From Polaromonas sp. AET17H-212 (GTDB lineage: Bacteria; Pseudomonadota; Gammaproteobacteria; Burkholderiales; Burkholderiaceae_C), in NCBI RefSeq assembly GCF_002379085.1, contig NZ_NBZW01000017.1, positions 1 through 64,000 of the forward strand: a stretch of DNA of 64,000 nucleotides, in the 5' to 3' direction. The notes beneath the pieces were generated by a model that saw only the letters and a list, made by a program, of their open reading frames with translations, had not been told where the DNA came from and ran no database searches. A program made the position numbers and the translations under genes. Shown here piece after piece: positions 8,899-17,772 of this stretch (position 1 is the stretch's first letter; each line of letters starts with the position of its first letter).

Positions 8899-10092
8899 TC
8901 AGGACAGCGGCTGACCGTTGTAAGTCACCTGCACCACCGGTGGCAGCGCCGCCTTCAGCGCGGCATGCAAGTAGCACGTCTGAGCACCCATCACCAGCAG
9001 GCGTTGCATCACCTCGTCCGGTTCGTCGCCGTTGAGGAACAGGTGCGTGTCAGCAGGTGCCGCCATGCCCACCGTGGCGCCTTGCGCATCATGGCGAACG
9101 CCAAACGGGTTGTACTGCACCATGCGAATTGACCGCACCTTGTACTTAAGGTATTCGGCATAACGCAGCAACTGCGTCATGTAGCAAAACGATACGCCCG
9201 CCGACAGCAGCGCAAGACCAGATGGGGCGCTGGCGCCCGTCATGCTCAGCTCGTCGGTCTGAAAGCCAAAGTGGCTTCCGGCCGGCGCCTTCAACCAGGT
9301 CTGCACATCGACCAGTCCCCTGGCGATGTCGCTCAGTCGTGACTGTCCCATCACCCGCAGGTCGAATTTGGCACCGGCCGACGGCATGACCTCGGTCTCG
9401 ACGGGTGGCTGAGGCACCTTGGTGATGATGCCCGCCCGGTCTGCGCCATCAGCCAATGGCGCTGGTGCGCAGCTGTAGGCTTTGAGCGGATCACGGGCAT
9501 AGGCGACCGATGGCAGAGCCTGGAGCACGTCGCGCCGGATGCCATTGACATACAGCGCAAAGGTGCAGTCCAGCGGCGTCGTCATGGCCGCCAGGGCTGG
9601 CGACGCTTGAACGGCCTGCTTGACCAGCGATGCGACTTCAGCAGCCGGCGCATCGCCATTGAGCGTCAGGCGAACCTGTGCCGACTCGGCGCTTCCCTTG
9701 CCGTCGCCCTTGAAGAAGGAGCCGCTGAAAGAAAACACATTGTCCAGTTCAAGATCCACCGAAGCAATCCGCGTGCCCTGACGGTTGGCGAGCCGGCTGA
9801 TCTGACCGAGCAGATCGGCCTGCAGGCCCGCATTGAAGAACCCCAGCGGAAATGGTGCCATGTCGCTGCCCTTGAGGTAAGGGCCTTCGTCGCTGACCAG
9901 GCGCCAGGCCTGGCCGTTGCCCGACTCATGGACGAGCGCCTCCTTTTGATGGGCCCCCATCGCCCTGGCATCCACTCGCAAGGTAGCCTGACCGGCCTGC
10001 GCGTCAAATATTCCGGGACGCTGGCCTTGGCGGTCAAAACAAAAACCCAGTGGCAGGCCGGAGCCTTCAATGCTGTCGAGAGTCTCAATCAT
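8899..10092 (-). CDS. Tandem OsmC-like protein
   Basis: The frame encodes about 397 residues with two OsmC-like halves. The first half has GKGSAESAQVRLTLNGDAP and a cysteine in TTPLDCTFALYVNG. The second has HFGFQTDELSMTGASAPSGLALLSAGVSFCYMTQLL and a helix with MGAQTCYLHAAL. Single OsmC proteins are about 140 residues with two redox cysteines that reduce organic peroxides. Here the halves share a chain and the classical pair is not obvious in each half. I chose ATG 10092 over the upstream TTG at 10101. It lies between the TRAP genes and the convergent monooxygenase, so it probably serves the same pathway; a hydrolytic or peroxidase role is open. Confidence 0.65.
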   Translation of the reverse strand: MIETLDSIEGSGLPLGFCFDRQGQRPGIFDAQAGQATLRVDARAMGAHQKEALVHESGNGQAWRLVSDEGPYLKGSDMAPFPLGFFNAGLQADLLGQISRLANRQGTRIASVDLELDNVFSFSGSFFKGDGKGSAESAQVRLTLNGDAPAAEVASLVKQAVQASPALAAMTTPLDCTFALYVNGIRRDVLQALPSVAYARDPLKAYSCAPAPLADGADRAGIITKVPQPPVETEVMPSAGAKFDLRVMGQSRLSDIARGLVDVQTWLKAPAGSHFGFQTDELSMTGASAPSGLALLSAGVSFCYMTQLLRYAEYLKYKVRSIRMVQYNPFGVRHDAQGATVGMAAPADTHLFLNGDEPDEVMQRLLVMGAQTCYLHAALKAALPPVVQVTYNGQPLS

Positions 10093-10131
10093 GCGCGGCA
10101 ACTTTCCTTATGGGTATAGAGCGATGAATAC

Positions 10132-11205
10132 TTATTGAACGGCATACTCGACCGGTGGCACCCAACCCTCGGCCTTCAGGTGCTTGATGTAAGCCTTGAG
10201 CACGTTGGACGCTGGCAGACCCGTCTTGTCCATGTCCTTGGCTACCTTGTTCGGCCAGTCCTTGATGCCAGTGGCCCAGTCCTTGCGGGCAGCCGGTGTA
10301 ATTTCAGTGATCTTGGCGCCGGCGGCCTTGAGCTTTTCCAGGCCCTGGGAGTTGCTCACGTCGAGTGACTTGGCCACTCGTAGTTCGTACTCGCGACCCA
10401 CGTCAACGACGATCTTTTGCACGTCCTTCGGCAGCTTGTTCAGGCTCCGCGTGTTGACGGTCATCATCATCACCGCCACCGCACCGAGGTCAATCTTCTT
10501 GTAGTTAGGTGCCGGCTCATAGAACTTGAAACCGTTGTAGGCCGAAGGAAACATCAGGAAGCCTTCGAAAATGCCCGACTTCAACGCGTTGTAAGCCTCA
10601 GGCAGCGTTGTGGACACACCCACTGCACCCGAGCCCTGCAGCCACGGCAGGTTCGGACCAGCGGCACCCACTTTGCGACCTTTGAGGTCCGACAGCTTCT
10701 CCCACTCGAAGGTGGATCCGATGTGGTAGTTGTCAAAACCCGCCAGACCCAGCAGCTTCTGGCTGTGCTTTCTCTCCAGGTTGTCGGTCAGCTGCGGAAA
10801 CTCGTCATACACCTTGCGTGCAGCGCGAATCGCCACCTCGGCCTTGGCCGGACCGAAGGGAGCCCAGTAGGGGAAGTTATTCAGCGGAACTCGGGATAAC
10901 TCAAAGCACACGCACCAGATGCCGATGTCCAGCAATCCGGTCTCGACCGCGGCCAGCGTTTCGTTGGGCTTGGCCACGCTGCCCCCATAGGCTTCGGTGA
11001 ACGTGATCGTGTGTCCCGTCTTCTCCTTGACCTGCTTGATGACTTCAGGAACGAAGAATTTTTCGGCTTCAAACACATAAGGTGACGGCGCGCTGGGAAA
11101 GCCGCTGCCGATCCGCAGATTGAACGTGTCAGCGCTGGCGCTGCCATGGATGGCGAAGAGCGTCGCACCAACGCACAATGCGCTCAAAGTTTTCTTGTAG
11201 AACAT
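10132..11205 (-). CDS. dctP: TRAP transporter substrate-binding protein (DctP family)
   Basis: The start at 11205 follows GAGGAG and gives a signal peptide (MFYKKTLSALCVGATLFAIH, cleaved after ASA). The mature protein is a periplasmic DctP-family receptor, with LRIGSGFPSAPSPYVFEAEKF at the start and KVGAAGPNLPWLQGSG and SGIFEGFLMFPSAYNGFKF in the ligand-binding lobes. The total of about 357 residues is normal. It should bind an organic acid and deliver it to the DctQM permease encoded just upstream on the same strand. The ligand is probably the substrate of the adjoining catabolic genes. Confidence 0.9.
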   Translation of the reverse strand: MFYKKTLSALCVGATLFAIHGSASADTFNLRIGSGFPSAPSPYVFEAEKFFVPEVIKQVKEKTGHTITFTEAYGGSVAKPNETLAAVETGLLDIGIWCVCFELSRVPLNNFPYWAPFGPAKAEVAIRAARKVYDEFPQLTDNLERKHSQKLLGLAGFDNYHIGSTFEWEKLSDLKGRKVGAAGPNLPWLQGSGAVGVSTTLPEAYNALKSGIFEGFLMFPSAYNGFKFYEPAPNYKKIDLGAVAVMMMTVNTRSLNKLPKDVQKIVVDVGREYELRVAKSLDVSNSQGLEKLKAAGAKITEITPAARKDWATGIKDWPNKVAKDMDKTGLPASNVLKAYIKHLKAEGWVPPVEYAVQ

Positions 11206-11233
11206 GATTTGTCTCCTCAGTAAGAGTTGAAGT

Positions 11234-12577
11234 TCAGAGAATCGCAGGAAGCAAGGTGGCAAGAGGCGGCACGAAATACACGATGAGAGCCAGCACGAGC
11301 AGCATCATCCAGTAGGGTGATGCGCCCCAAAAAATCTGACCCAAGGTCACCGCAGGATCATTGACGCACCCCTTGACGGTGAACACCACGAGCCCGAAAG
11401 GCGGTGTGATGATGCCCGCCTCGATCGACAGAATTCCGATCAACGCAAAGGCATAAGGGTCAATCCCGAAGGAGTTGGCCAGTGGCACAAAAATCGGCAC
11501 CGTCAGCAAAATGATCGACACCGAGTCAATGAACATGCCCAGCACAAACCAGACGAGGACCATCGCCAGCAGCACCATGCCAGGGTCCATGTTCAGACCT
11601 GTTACAAAGGTCTGAACCGTGCCCCCCACGCCGCTGAGGGCCAGCAGTCGAGAATACATCTGGGCAAAGATCAAGAGACACATGATGGGCGCTGCCGCCT
11701 TGCCGGTCTCGCGAATGACCTCGACAAATCCTTCCCAGCGTACGCCTTTGATGAGCGCCAGAACCAGGGCCAGCAACGCACCAATGCCGGCACCTTCAGT
11801 CGGCGTAAACATCCCCGACCAGATGCCGCCCAGCACCAGGGCAATCATCACCAGACAGCCGCCGGTGCCGATCAGTTCTGATTTCGACAGCGGCGGCAAG
11901 TCGGCATCCCTGGACGCTGTCCCTGCATCTGCACCTGCAAGTTCAGGCTTGCGGCCAAAGGCCTCGGGTTTGATGATTGCGTAGACAATGCAAAACAGCG
12001 CAAACATCAGAGCCAGGGCAATGCCGGGCAACACCCCTGCCAGAAAAAGCTTGCTGATGGATTGCTGGGTCAGCACCCCCCACACAATCATCAGAATGGA
12101 CGGCGGAATCAGCATGCCCAGCGAGGCACTGCCGGCGATACAACCCAGGGACACTGACTTGTCGTAGCCTGCCTTGCACATGGCCGGGTAGGCAATGCGA
12201 CTGAAGGCAGCCGCAGACGCCACACTGACGCCGACGATGGCGCCGAAAACGGCATTGCCCAGCACCGTGGCCACCGCCAGGCGCCCGGGCACACGGCGCA
12301 TCAACCGGTTGATCGAGTTGTACAGGTCCAGCGCCGCGCCAGATCGGGCCACGAACTCGCCCATCAGGATGAACAGGGGAATCACGGCGAACACGTAGTC
12401 CCGCAGTGCTTCGAAGGCGGTGGACGACAAAATGGAGATCGCCACGTCCGAGCTACCCGTGAGCAGGCCGACGCCAAGCACGCTGGTCAGACCGAGCGAC
12501 ACCACCACCGGCACACCCAGGGTGAGCAGCAGCATCAGCACACCAAAACCAAACAGAATCAAAGTAGTGTTAGCCAT
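11234..12577 (-). CDS. dctM: TRAP transporter large permease (DctM)
   Basis: This protein of about 447 residues has the 12-segment DctM pattern. Characteristic pieces are LTLGVPVVVSLGLTSVLG, AIPLFILMGEFVARSG, LGMLIPPSILMIVWG, FTPTEGAGIGALLALVLAL and GIITPPFGLVVFTVKG. It forms the sodium-driven channel subunit of a TRAP transporter in the inner membrane. ATG 12577 overlaps the end of dctQ by 8 bases; another ATG at 12586 is possible. dctP follows after 28 bases, so dctQMP is one unit. Confidence 0.93.
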   Translation of the reverse strand: MANTTLILFGFGVLMLLLTLGVPVVVSLGLTSVLGVGLLTGSSDVAISILSSTAFEALRDYVFAVIPLFILMGEFVARSGAALDLYNSINRLMRRVPGRLAVATVLGNAVFGAIVGVSVASAAAFSRIAYPAMCKAGYDKSVSLGCIAGSASLGMLIPPSILMIVWGVLTQQSISKLFLAGVLPGIALALMFALFCIVYAIIKPEAFGRKPELAGADAGTASRDADLPPLSKSELIGTGGCLVMIALVLGGIWSGMFTPTEGAGIGALLALVLALIKGVRWEGFVEVIRETGKAAAPIMCLLIFAQMYSRLLALSGVGGTVQTFVTGLNMDPGMVLLAMVLVWFVLGMFIDSVSIILLTVPIFVPLANSFGIDPYAFALIGILSIEAGIITPPFGLVVFTVKGCVNDPAVTLGQIFWGASPYWMMLLVLALIVYFVPPLATLLPAIL

Positions 12578-13091
12578 GTGCGACATCCCCGCGAGCCAGA
12601 TTGAAGTTACTGGCGCTCATGAACAGAAAGTTCACCGCCGCGATGATGCTCATGGCCACCAGCAAGGTACGAATGGGCGCCAGAGGAATTTCGATGGTGG
12701 ACACATTGCCCGCGAATTCGGAAATGGTCCATGCCTCAATCATTGGTCCCCATGCGCTGTACGCGACAGCCAGGAAGAGCACCGCGCCAAGAATGCAGGC
12801 AAAAGCCTGAAGTCGATCAATGGAACGGCGGGACAGGTAGATATCCAGGATCTCAGCGCGCAACATGCCGCCATTGCGAATTGCGGAGGGCAACTGAAGA
12901 AACACGATCGAGACCACCGAATTGGCAACGATCTCGGCCGTTCCGGAAAACGGCGCATTGAGCAATGCCCTTGAGCAGACGTCCAGCGCAATGAGAACCG
13001 CTATCGCAAACAACCAGAACGCGGCCGTCATGTGCGCCATATAGTTGAACGACACCAGACCTCGGTCCAGCGACTTGAAGGCATCACGCAT
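12570..13091 (-). CDS. dctQ: TRAP transporter small permease (DctQ)
   Basis: The protein of about 173 residues has four hydrophobic segments in the DctQ pattern (AAFWLFAIAVLIALDVCSRALLN, the VVSIVFLQLPSAIRNGG loop, FACILGAVLFLAVAYSAWG and TLLVAMSIIAAVNFLF). I prefer ATG 13091 to the frame start at 13118. It is first in the dctQMP operon. The operon promoter region holds the second copy of the paired operator about 180 bases upstream, so TetR control of transport is likely. Confidence 0.88.
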   Translation of the reverse strand: MRDAFKSLDRGLVSFNYMAHMTAAFWLFAIAVLIALDVCSRALLNAPFSGTAEIVANSVVSIVFLQLPSAIRNGGMLRAEILDIYLSRRSIDRLQAFACILGAVLFLAVAYSAWGPMIEAWTISEFAGNVSTIEIPLAPIRTLLVAMSIIAAVNFLFMSASNFNLARGDVAHG

Positions 13092-13118
13092 GGCTCGACA
13101 TCTCTGACATGAGGACAT

Positions 13119-13414
13119 CCAAAGCCCAGCTCAACGAAGGGCACTTTACTTTGATCGCTCGCTCTTCAACCATCTGTGGCAAAACGCTTCTCCTTCGAGA
13201 ACAAAAGACTCTTGATAAAGACATCATCAAAGCCGAACCAAGCTTCACAAAGCTTGATTGCAAGATATTATTTACCAATATGTAAACCGATTTTTGAATT
13301 GTTGAACAAGCGGTAAACAATAACATCCGGACAAACCCTTGGGGCCCGCCAGAAAAGCCTGGCCATCAAAAAGCCATGGAAAATACGTGCGCCTGTGTGT
13401 AGGGATATGTGATT
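13119..13414. other. Intergenic region upstream of dctQ
   Basis: No convincing gene lies here. The AT-rich stretch around 13260-13330 contrasts with the flanks and contains the second paired operator at 13271-13317, so the dctQ promoter probably sits here. Beyond about 13400 the sequence is phage-terminase debris. Confidence 0.55.
13271..13317. promoter_or_regulatory. Paired TetR-type operator, copy 2
   Basis: TTTACC-AATATG-TAAA on plus at 13271-13286 (also a TTTAC-N6-GTAAA palindrome) and TTTACC-GCTTGT-TCAA on minus at 13302-13317 repeat the motif found between coxG and tetR. Both start-to-start spacing (31 bases) and relative orientation are identical at the two loci. The bases that follow, AAACAATAACATCC, also resemble AAACAATGATATCC at the other locus. 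This points to one regulator controlling both ends of the cluster. Confidence 0.6.
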
Positions 13415-13904
13415 GTGGGAAGTCGCGTGACGGCGGCGATGTGGGCGGCTGGTGTGGTCGCAGCTCATCATGGGCTAGTAGCAATCGATGCTCGGCCAGG
13501 AGAGTGAGTTTCTTTCAGCCGATGAAGGGGTACTCATGGCCGTGGTACTTCCAGTAGTCGTCAGCGGCGTTGAAGGTGCGAAACAGCAACTCCTCGCCGC
13601 CCGGCCAGAACCAGTTCATGGCGCCTTGGCCGGATAAATAGCACGGACAAAACTGCGGCGTGAGCTGGTTGAACCAGCGCTTGGACTTGTTGATCATGTC
13701 GTCCAGATGCTTGTACTCGCGGCGAAAGATCACGCCGGGCCAGAACACCCAGTAGTCGATGTTGCAGTGATGGGCAAAGGCTACGAGTATGGCGTCGGTC
13801 TTGCCTGGCCCGCGCGTACCCGAGTAGCAGACCTCCCTGTACCTGCGGCTCAGTCGCATCGATCGGGCCAAATACGCCGCTGCCATCTTCAAGCTGCTGG
13901 TCAC
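13415..13904 (-). pseudogene. Phage terminase large subunit, decayed fragment
   Basis: The open part (13515-13904) encodes a terminase ATPase fragment with a Walker A-like YSGTRGPGKTDAIL and the downstream HGHEYPFIG. Functional relatives usually continue FIGWEEL; here the frame reads FIG, stop, KKLTLLAE, as if TGG had become TGA. Farther on MMSCDHTSRP appears in another frame where relatives have an MMSC-type segment, so there is also a frameshift. Both ends are missing. This is a prophage relic with no other phage genes beside it. Confidence 0.65.
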
Positions 13905-13933
13905 GCGGCCGCGCCAGCGACTCGGGCTTTTGC

Positions 13934-14035
13934 AGGCAACGCATCATCAACTATTGCGAGCGGGCCGGGGTGCACCATATCGTGGGCCAGGCGCGCAATG
14001 CGCGGCTTGAGCAGATTGTTGCCGCCGACCGAAAA
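13934..14035 (+). pseudogene. IS1380-type transposase fragment
   Basis: A short plus-strand frame reads RQRIINYCERAGVHHIVGQARNARLEQIVAADRK. It resembles the internal IxYCERAGVxYIxGLARNARL segment of IS1380-family DDE transposases. Nothing of the transposase continues on either side, and the terminase relic abuts it. It is a tiny scar; family assignment rests on this one segment. Confidence 0.45.
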
Positions 14036-14282
14036 CTGATCCACTGGGTCAGGCTTCAGCGCAACTCAACACCCCGGCCGCAGCCGCCGCCGTAATTCTT
14101 TCGCAAACGGGTGCGAAGACCGAGGACAGGGCATCCTAAATCCCCAAATGACCGAGCTTGCGCGTTTCCTGGGTCGGATGAGCGGCTTTTATGAGCAGGC
14201 TGCGCGGTCCGCTTCCTCGCTGTCCTAACCAGCCCACAGGCTTAGGCGCATGACCCCTGCCCATTGGAGGGCAGGCTCAGGT
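14036..14282. other. Intergenic region after IS/phage relics
   Basis: About 250 bases with no supported gene. One short plus-strand frame of 26 codons starts at 14148 (MTELARFLGRMSG); it has no recognisable relative, and I do not call it a gene. Confidence 0.4.
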
Positions 14283-15224
14283 CTAGATCGGGAAGCCGTT
14301 AGTGAAGCTTACCCGAAGGTGCTGGACGAGCAAGGTGACGGCGCGGGATACATGCAGCGAATACGGGCGGATCGCGAATATCCTGTCCGCAAACGTGCCC
14401 ACGGGTCGCCAGCCCGGGAGGACTTCGACCAGGCTGCCGTCCCCAATGGCGCCCTGCACACTGAAGTCCGGCAGCAAGGCGATGCCCAATCCCGCCTGGG
14501 AGGCTTCACGCAAAGCCTCGCTGTTGTTGGCACCGAACGGCCCGCTGGTCGGCACCGTGACCCTCCCGTGGGACTTCACACGTCCGGACCTAGGCTCCAT
14601 GGACCAGACGTTAGACTCCTGGCCCCTGGGATAGTGCAGGCAGTCGTGCCCGGTAAGTGACTCGGGACGGACGGGCATGCCTTTTCGTTGGAGATAGGCG
14701 GGACTGGCGACCAGCAGTGACTGAGTTTTGCACAAGAGCCAAGCAACGTGGGTCTCTGGCGGTGAGGCGGTATGCCGGATGGCTAGGTCAAATCCTTCAA
14801 TAGAGAGCGAGCTGAGCCGGTCAGAAAACTCCATTTCGACCCGAACCGAAGGATGCTTCAGCAGGAAGGCGGCGATTCGGTGAACGAGTTGCTGACGCCC
14901 CAGGGCCACTGGCGCAGTCAGCCGAATCAGCCCGCCCGGTTCTCCCGCGATGTCGCGCGCGCTGTTGAAGCTTGTTGCAATTTGTTCAAACGCGCCGCGG
15001 GTCTCGTCGACGAGTTGCTGGCCGGCTTCGGTCAAACGCATGCTTCGTGTCGTGCGTCGCACCAAGGGGACCCCGACGGCCTTCTCCAGTTCGGAAATGT
15101 GCTGACTCATGGCGGCTTTGCTCACGCCCAGCCGCTTCGCCGCGGCGGTGTAGCTACCGTTTTCAGCCAGCACCGTCAGCCCATGGAGATGGGACCACAT
15201 AGATTCAACTTTTTTGGAAATCAT
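14283..15224 (-). CDS. LysR-family transcriptional regulator
   Basis: The regulator of about 313 residues starts at 15224 (MISKKVESMWSHLHGL), well inside a much longer open frame. The winged HTH is LTVLAENGSYTAAAKRLGVSKAAMSQHISELEKAVGV, followed by VRRTTRSMRLTEAGQ, as in LysR proteins. The remainder is a type 2 periplasmic-binding-like effector domain (GLGIALLPDFSVQGAIGDGSL). It is divergent from mmsA with about 118 bases between, so it probably controls mmsA. The inducer is unknown. Confidence 0.92.
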   Translation of the reverse strand: MISKKVESMWSHLHGLTVLAENGSYTAAAKRLGVSKAAMSQHISELEKAVGVPLVRRTTRSMRLTEAGQQLVDETRGAFEQIATSFNSARDIAGEPGGLIRLTAPVALGRQQLVHRIAAFLLKHPSVRVEMEFSDRLSSLSIEGFDLAIRHTASPPETHVAWLLCKTQSLLVASPAYLQRKGMPVRPESLTGHDCLHYPRGQESNVWSMEPRSGRVKSHGRVTVPTSGPFGANNSEALREASQAGLGIALLPDFSVQGAIGDGSLVEVLPGWRPVGTFADRIFAIRPYSLHVSRAVTLLVQHLRVSFTNGFPI

Positions 15225-15342
15225 CTGTCTATTGTTCACCAAAATGAACAAACAATTCAGCGCCCGGGCGTAGCCAAGCCTCGCACTCCTTCCTAAACTG
15301 GCTCCAAGCCGCCATTCTCTTTGACTATCCACTGGACCACAC

Positions 15343-16869
15343 ATGAATTTCCCAACCCCAGCCATCCCCGAAATTGGGCACCACATCGGCGGCAGAAATG
15401 CCCCGAGCCGATCCGCACGCAGCCAGGACGTCTTCAACCCCGCCACCGGCGCCGTGACCGGCCGCGTGGCGCTGGCCAATGCCGCCGAGGTGGACGCTGC
15501 TGTCAGCGCGGCCCAGGCGGCCTTCCCGGCCTGGGCCGACACGCCGCCGATACGCCGGGCCCGCGTGATGTTCAAGTTCCTCGAACTGCTGAACCAGAAC
15601 AAGGACAAACTGGCGCACATGATCACGGCCGAACACGGCAAGGTGTTCACCGACGCCCGGGGCGAGGTCTCGCGCGGCATCGACATTGTCGAGTTCGCCT
15701 GCGGCATCCCGCAGCTGCTCAAGGGCGACTTCACCGACCAGGTCAGCACCGGCATCGACAACTGGACGCTGCGCCAGCCACTGGGCGTGGTCGCCGGCAT
15801 CACGCCCTTCAACTTCCCGGTGATGGTGCCGATGTGGATGTTCCCGGTGGCGATTGCCGCCGGCAACTGTTTTGTGCTCAAGCCCAGCCCAATCGACCCG
15901 AGCGCCAGCCTGTACATGGCCGATCTGTTCCGGCAGGCCGGCCTGCCCGACGGTGTGTTCAACGTGGTGCAGGGTGACAAGGAGGCGGTCGATGCGCTGC
16001 TGGTCCATCCGGACGTCAAGGCGGTGTCCTTCGTGGGCTCCACGCCGATTGCCAACTACATCTACGAGACTGGCGCGCGACATGGCAAACGCGTGCAGGC
16101 CCTGGGCGGGGCCAAGAACCACATGGTGGTGATGCCCGATGCCGACTTGGAGCAGGCCGTGGATGCATTGATCGGTGCCGGCTACGGCTCGGCCGGCGAG
16201 CGTTGCATGGCGATCTCGGTGGCGGTGCTGGTGGGCAATGTCGCGGACAAGCTCGTTCCCATGCTGGAAGCCCGCGCCAAAACCCTGGTCATCAAGAACG
16301 GTGTCGAGCTTGATGCGGAGATGGGTCCTATCGTGACAGCGGCGGCGCACAGCCGCATCACCGGCTACATCGACCACGGCGTCAAAGAAGGCGCCAAGCT
16401 GCTGGTCGATGGCCGCAGCTTCACCGGCAAGAATGCCGGCAGTGGCTGCGACAACGGTTTCTGGATGGGCGGCACGCTGTTTGACCATGTGACGCCGGAG
16501 ATGAAGATCTACAGGGAAGAGATCTTCGGGCCGGTGCTGGGCTGCGTGCGGGTGAAAGACTTTGCTGAAGCGGTGGAACTGATCAATGCGCACGAGTTCG
16601 GCAATGGCGTGAGCTGCTTCACGCGGGACGGCCATGTGGCGCGTGAATTTTCACGGCGCATCCAGGTGGGCATGGTGGGCATCAATGTGCCCATCCCGGT
16701 GCCCATGGCCTGGCATGGCTTTGGCGGCTGGAAGAAGAGCCTGTTCGGGGACATGCATGCTTATGGCGAAGAAGGCGTGCGTTTCTACACCAAGCAGAAG
16801 TCCATCATGCAGCGCTGGCCCGAGAGCATTGGCAAGGGTGCGGAGTTTGTCATGCCGACGGCGAAGTAG
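15343..16869 (+). CDS. mmsA: Methylmalonate-semialdehyde dehydrogenase (CoA-acylating)
   Basis: This 508-residue aldehyde dehydrogenase is of the MmsA type. The N-terminal signature is [24 protein letters not shown]. The Rossmann part has [21 protein letters not shown], and catalytic Cys lies in [15 protein letters not shown]. The C-terminus carries [23 protein letters not shown]. MmsA oxidises methylmalonate or malonate semialdehyde with CoA and NAD to propionyl- or acetyl-CoA, as in valine, inositol or beta-alanine breakdown. The divergent LysR gene is the likely regulator. It is a single-gene unit; no mmsB or bkd genes are nearby. Confidence 0.94.
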   Translation: MNFPTPAIPEIGHHIGGRNAPSRSARSQDVFNPATGAVTGRVALANAAEVDAAVSAAQAAFPAWADTPPIRRARVMFKFLELLNQNKDKLAHMITAEHGKVFTDARGEVSRGIDIVEFACGIPQLLKGDFTDQVSTGIDNWTLRQPLGVVAGITPFNFPVMVPMWMFPVAIAAGNCFVLKPSPIDPSASLYMADLFRQAGLPDGVFNVVQGDKEAVDALLVHPDVKAVSFVGSTPIANYIYETGARHGKRVQALGGAKNHMVVMPDADLEQAVDALIGAGYGSAGERCMAISVAVLVGNVADKLVPMLEARAKTLVIKNGVELDAEMGPIVTAAAHSRITGYIDHGVKEGAKLLVDGRSFTGKNAGSGCDNGFWMGGTLFDHVTPEMKIYREEIFGPVLGCVRVKDFAEAVELINAHEFGNGVSCFTRDGHVAREFSRRIQVGMVGINVPIPVPMAWHGFGGWKKSLFGDMHAYGEEGVRFYTKQKSIMQRWPESIGKGAEFVMPTAK

Positions 16870-17048
16870 TCAGAATTGGGTGCGGAAACGCCGATCCCAA
16901 GCGGGTCCGTGGCACATATACTGGTAAAGGATCGCCACCGTAAGGGCCAGTAACAGATATCTCCCAAGACGTATGGCGCGAGGACTGGCGTCCCGGTAAG
17001 ACCGTACTGAACTTGCCAGAGCCACCACGAATACTGTTTCATCGGCAT
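16870..17048 (-). pseudogene. Small membrane peptide gene, probably frameshifted
   Basis: ATG 17048 has AGGAGG upstream and opens MPMKQYSWWLWQVQYGLTG. In this frame the ORF runs on through the 3' end of mmsA. In the adjacent frame, from about 16965, the sequence reads YLLLALTVAILYQYM and ends at a TGA at 16870-16872, one base after the mmsA stop. A Trp-rich start plus a hydrophobic segment would make one small membrane protein of about 59 residues if a single base shift is assumed. I do not recognise the family; the call is tentative. Confidence 0.3.
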
Positions 17049-17130
17049 GTAACGCTCCAGCCTCCTCTGTCGTGGACCTTAATCAGCATTGCCTTAAGTC
17101 GAGGTCGCTACTGATCCACTTCAGCGCTCG

Positions 17131-17772
17131 CTACCAGCGCAGTAACAAACGTCCTAATACAGCACCAGCAAGCACCGGCACCGTCATGCCGATGACATAC
17201 CAAACAGCAAGAAACGGAAAAGTGAGTTCCACGCAGTACAGCGCATAGATCGCGGCCCCCACGCCACCGGCCAGCGCACCGGCAGCCGCGCCGGCGAGTG
17301 TCTGCCGGGTGGGAGCGAGATCCCTGAGCGCCAGCAGCGTTGCCACAAAAACCGGCAAGGCCAGGAGGCCGATACTGAGCGCACAGGTGCGCCAGGACTG
17401 CCCCAGCAACGATGGCAGGCGCTCCTCCATCGGCATTCCGAACCATGCCACGGCGGCCATCGTCCAGACCAACAGCACGGGCACCACCATGCCCATCCAG
17501 GCGCGCCGTACCTCGACGCCCGGTCGTGCCAGACGCAATACGGTGACAAAGGCCGAGACGGCAATGGACAGCGGGAACAACAGCTTGGCCCAGAACATCG
17601 GCAATGAAATGACCAGCCTCAAGTCGTCACGTAATCCATAACCTGCGAAGAAGATCGCCAGAGACACCGGAACACCGACCAGCAGCGCCCGTCTGATGCG
17701 CCGGCCGGCCGCGTTTTGCGGAACGGCAGTCGCCCCATTGGCAAGCATCGCCACAAAATCGTCAGTTTTCAC
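17131..17772 (-). CDS. nrsF: NrsF-family membrane anti-sigma factor (DUF1109)
   Basis: This 213-residue inner-membrane protein has six hydrophobic segments in the NrsF/DUF1109 pattern: a short cytosolic N-terminus ([17 protein letters not shown]), segments such as [19 protein letters not shown] and [16 protein letters not shown], and a C-terminus [16 protein letters not shown]. In Caulobacter NrsF holds SigF at the membrane and releases it on heavy-metal stress. It overlaps the sigma gene by four bases, giving a coupled sigF-nrsF pair. It should repress the bufferin promoter located next to sigF. Confidence 0.88.
   Translation of the reverse strand: MKTDDFVAMLANGATAVPQNAAGRRIRRALLVGVPVSLAIFFAGYGLRDDLRLVISLPMFWAKLLFPLSIAVSAFVTVLRLARPGVEVRRAWMGMVVPVLLVWTMAAVAWFGMPMEERLPSLLGQSWRTCALSIGLLALPVFVATLLALRDLAPTRQTLAGAAAGALAGGVGAAIYALYCVELTFPFLAVWYVIGMTVPVLAGAVLGRLLLRW

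Noticed and set aside
15225-16635. Minus-strand extension of the LysR frame and a 436-codon ORF opposite mmsA
   Set aside because: LysR proteins start at 15224 here; the upstream part and the other ORF are complements of mmsA.
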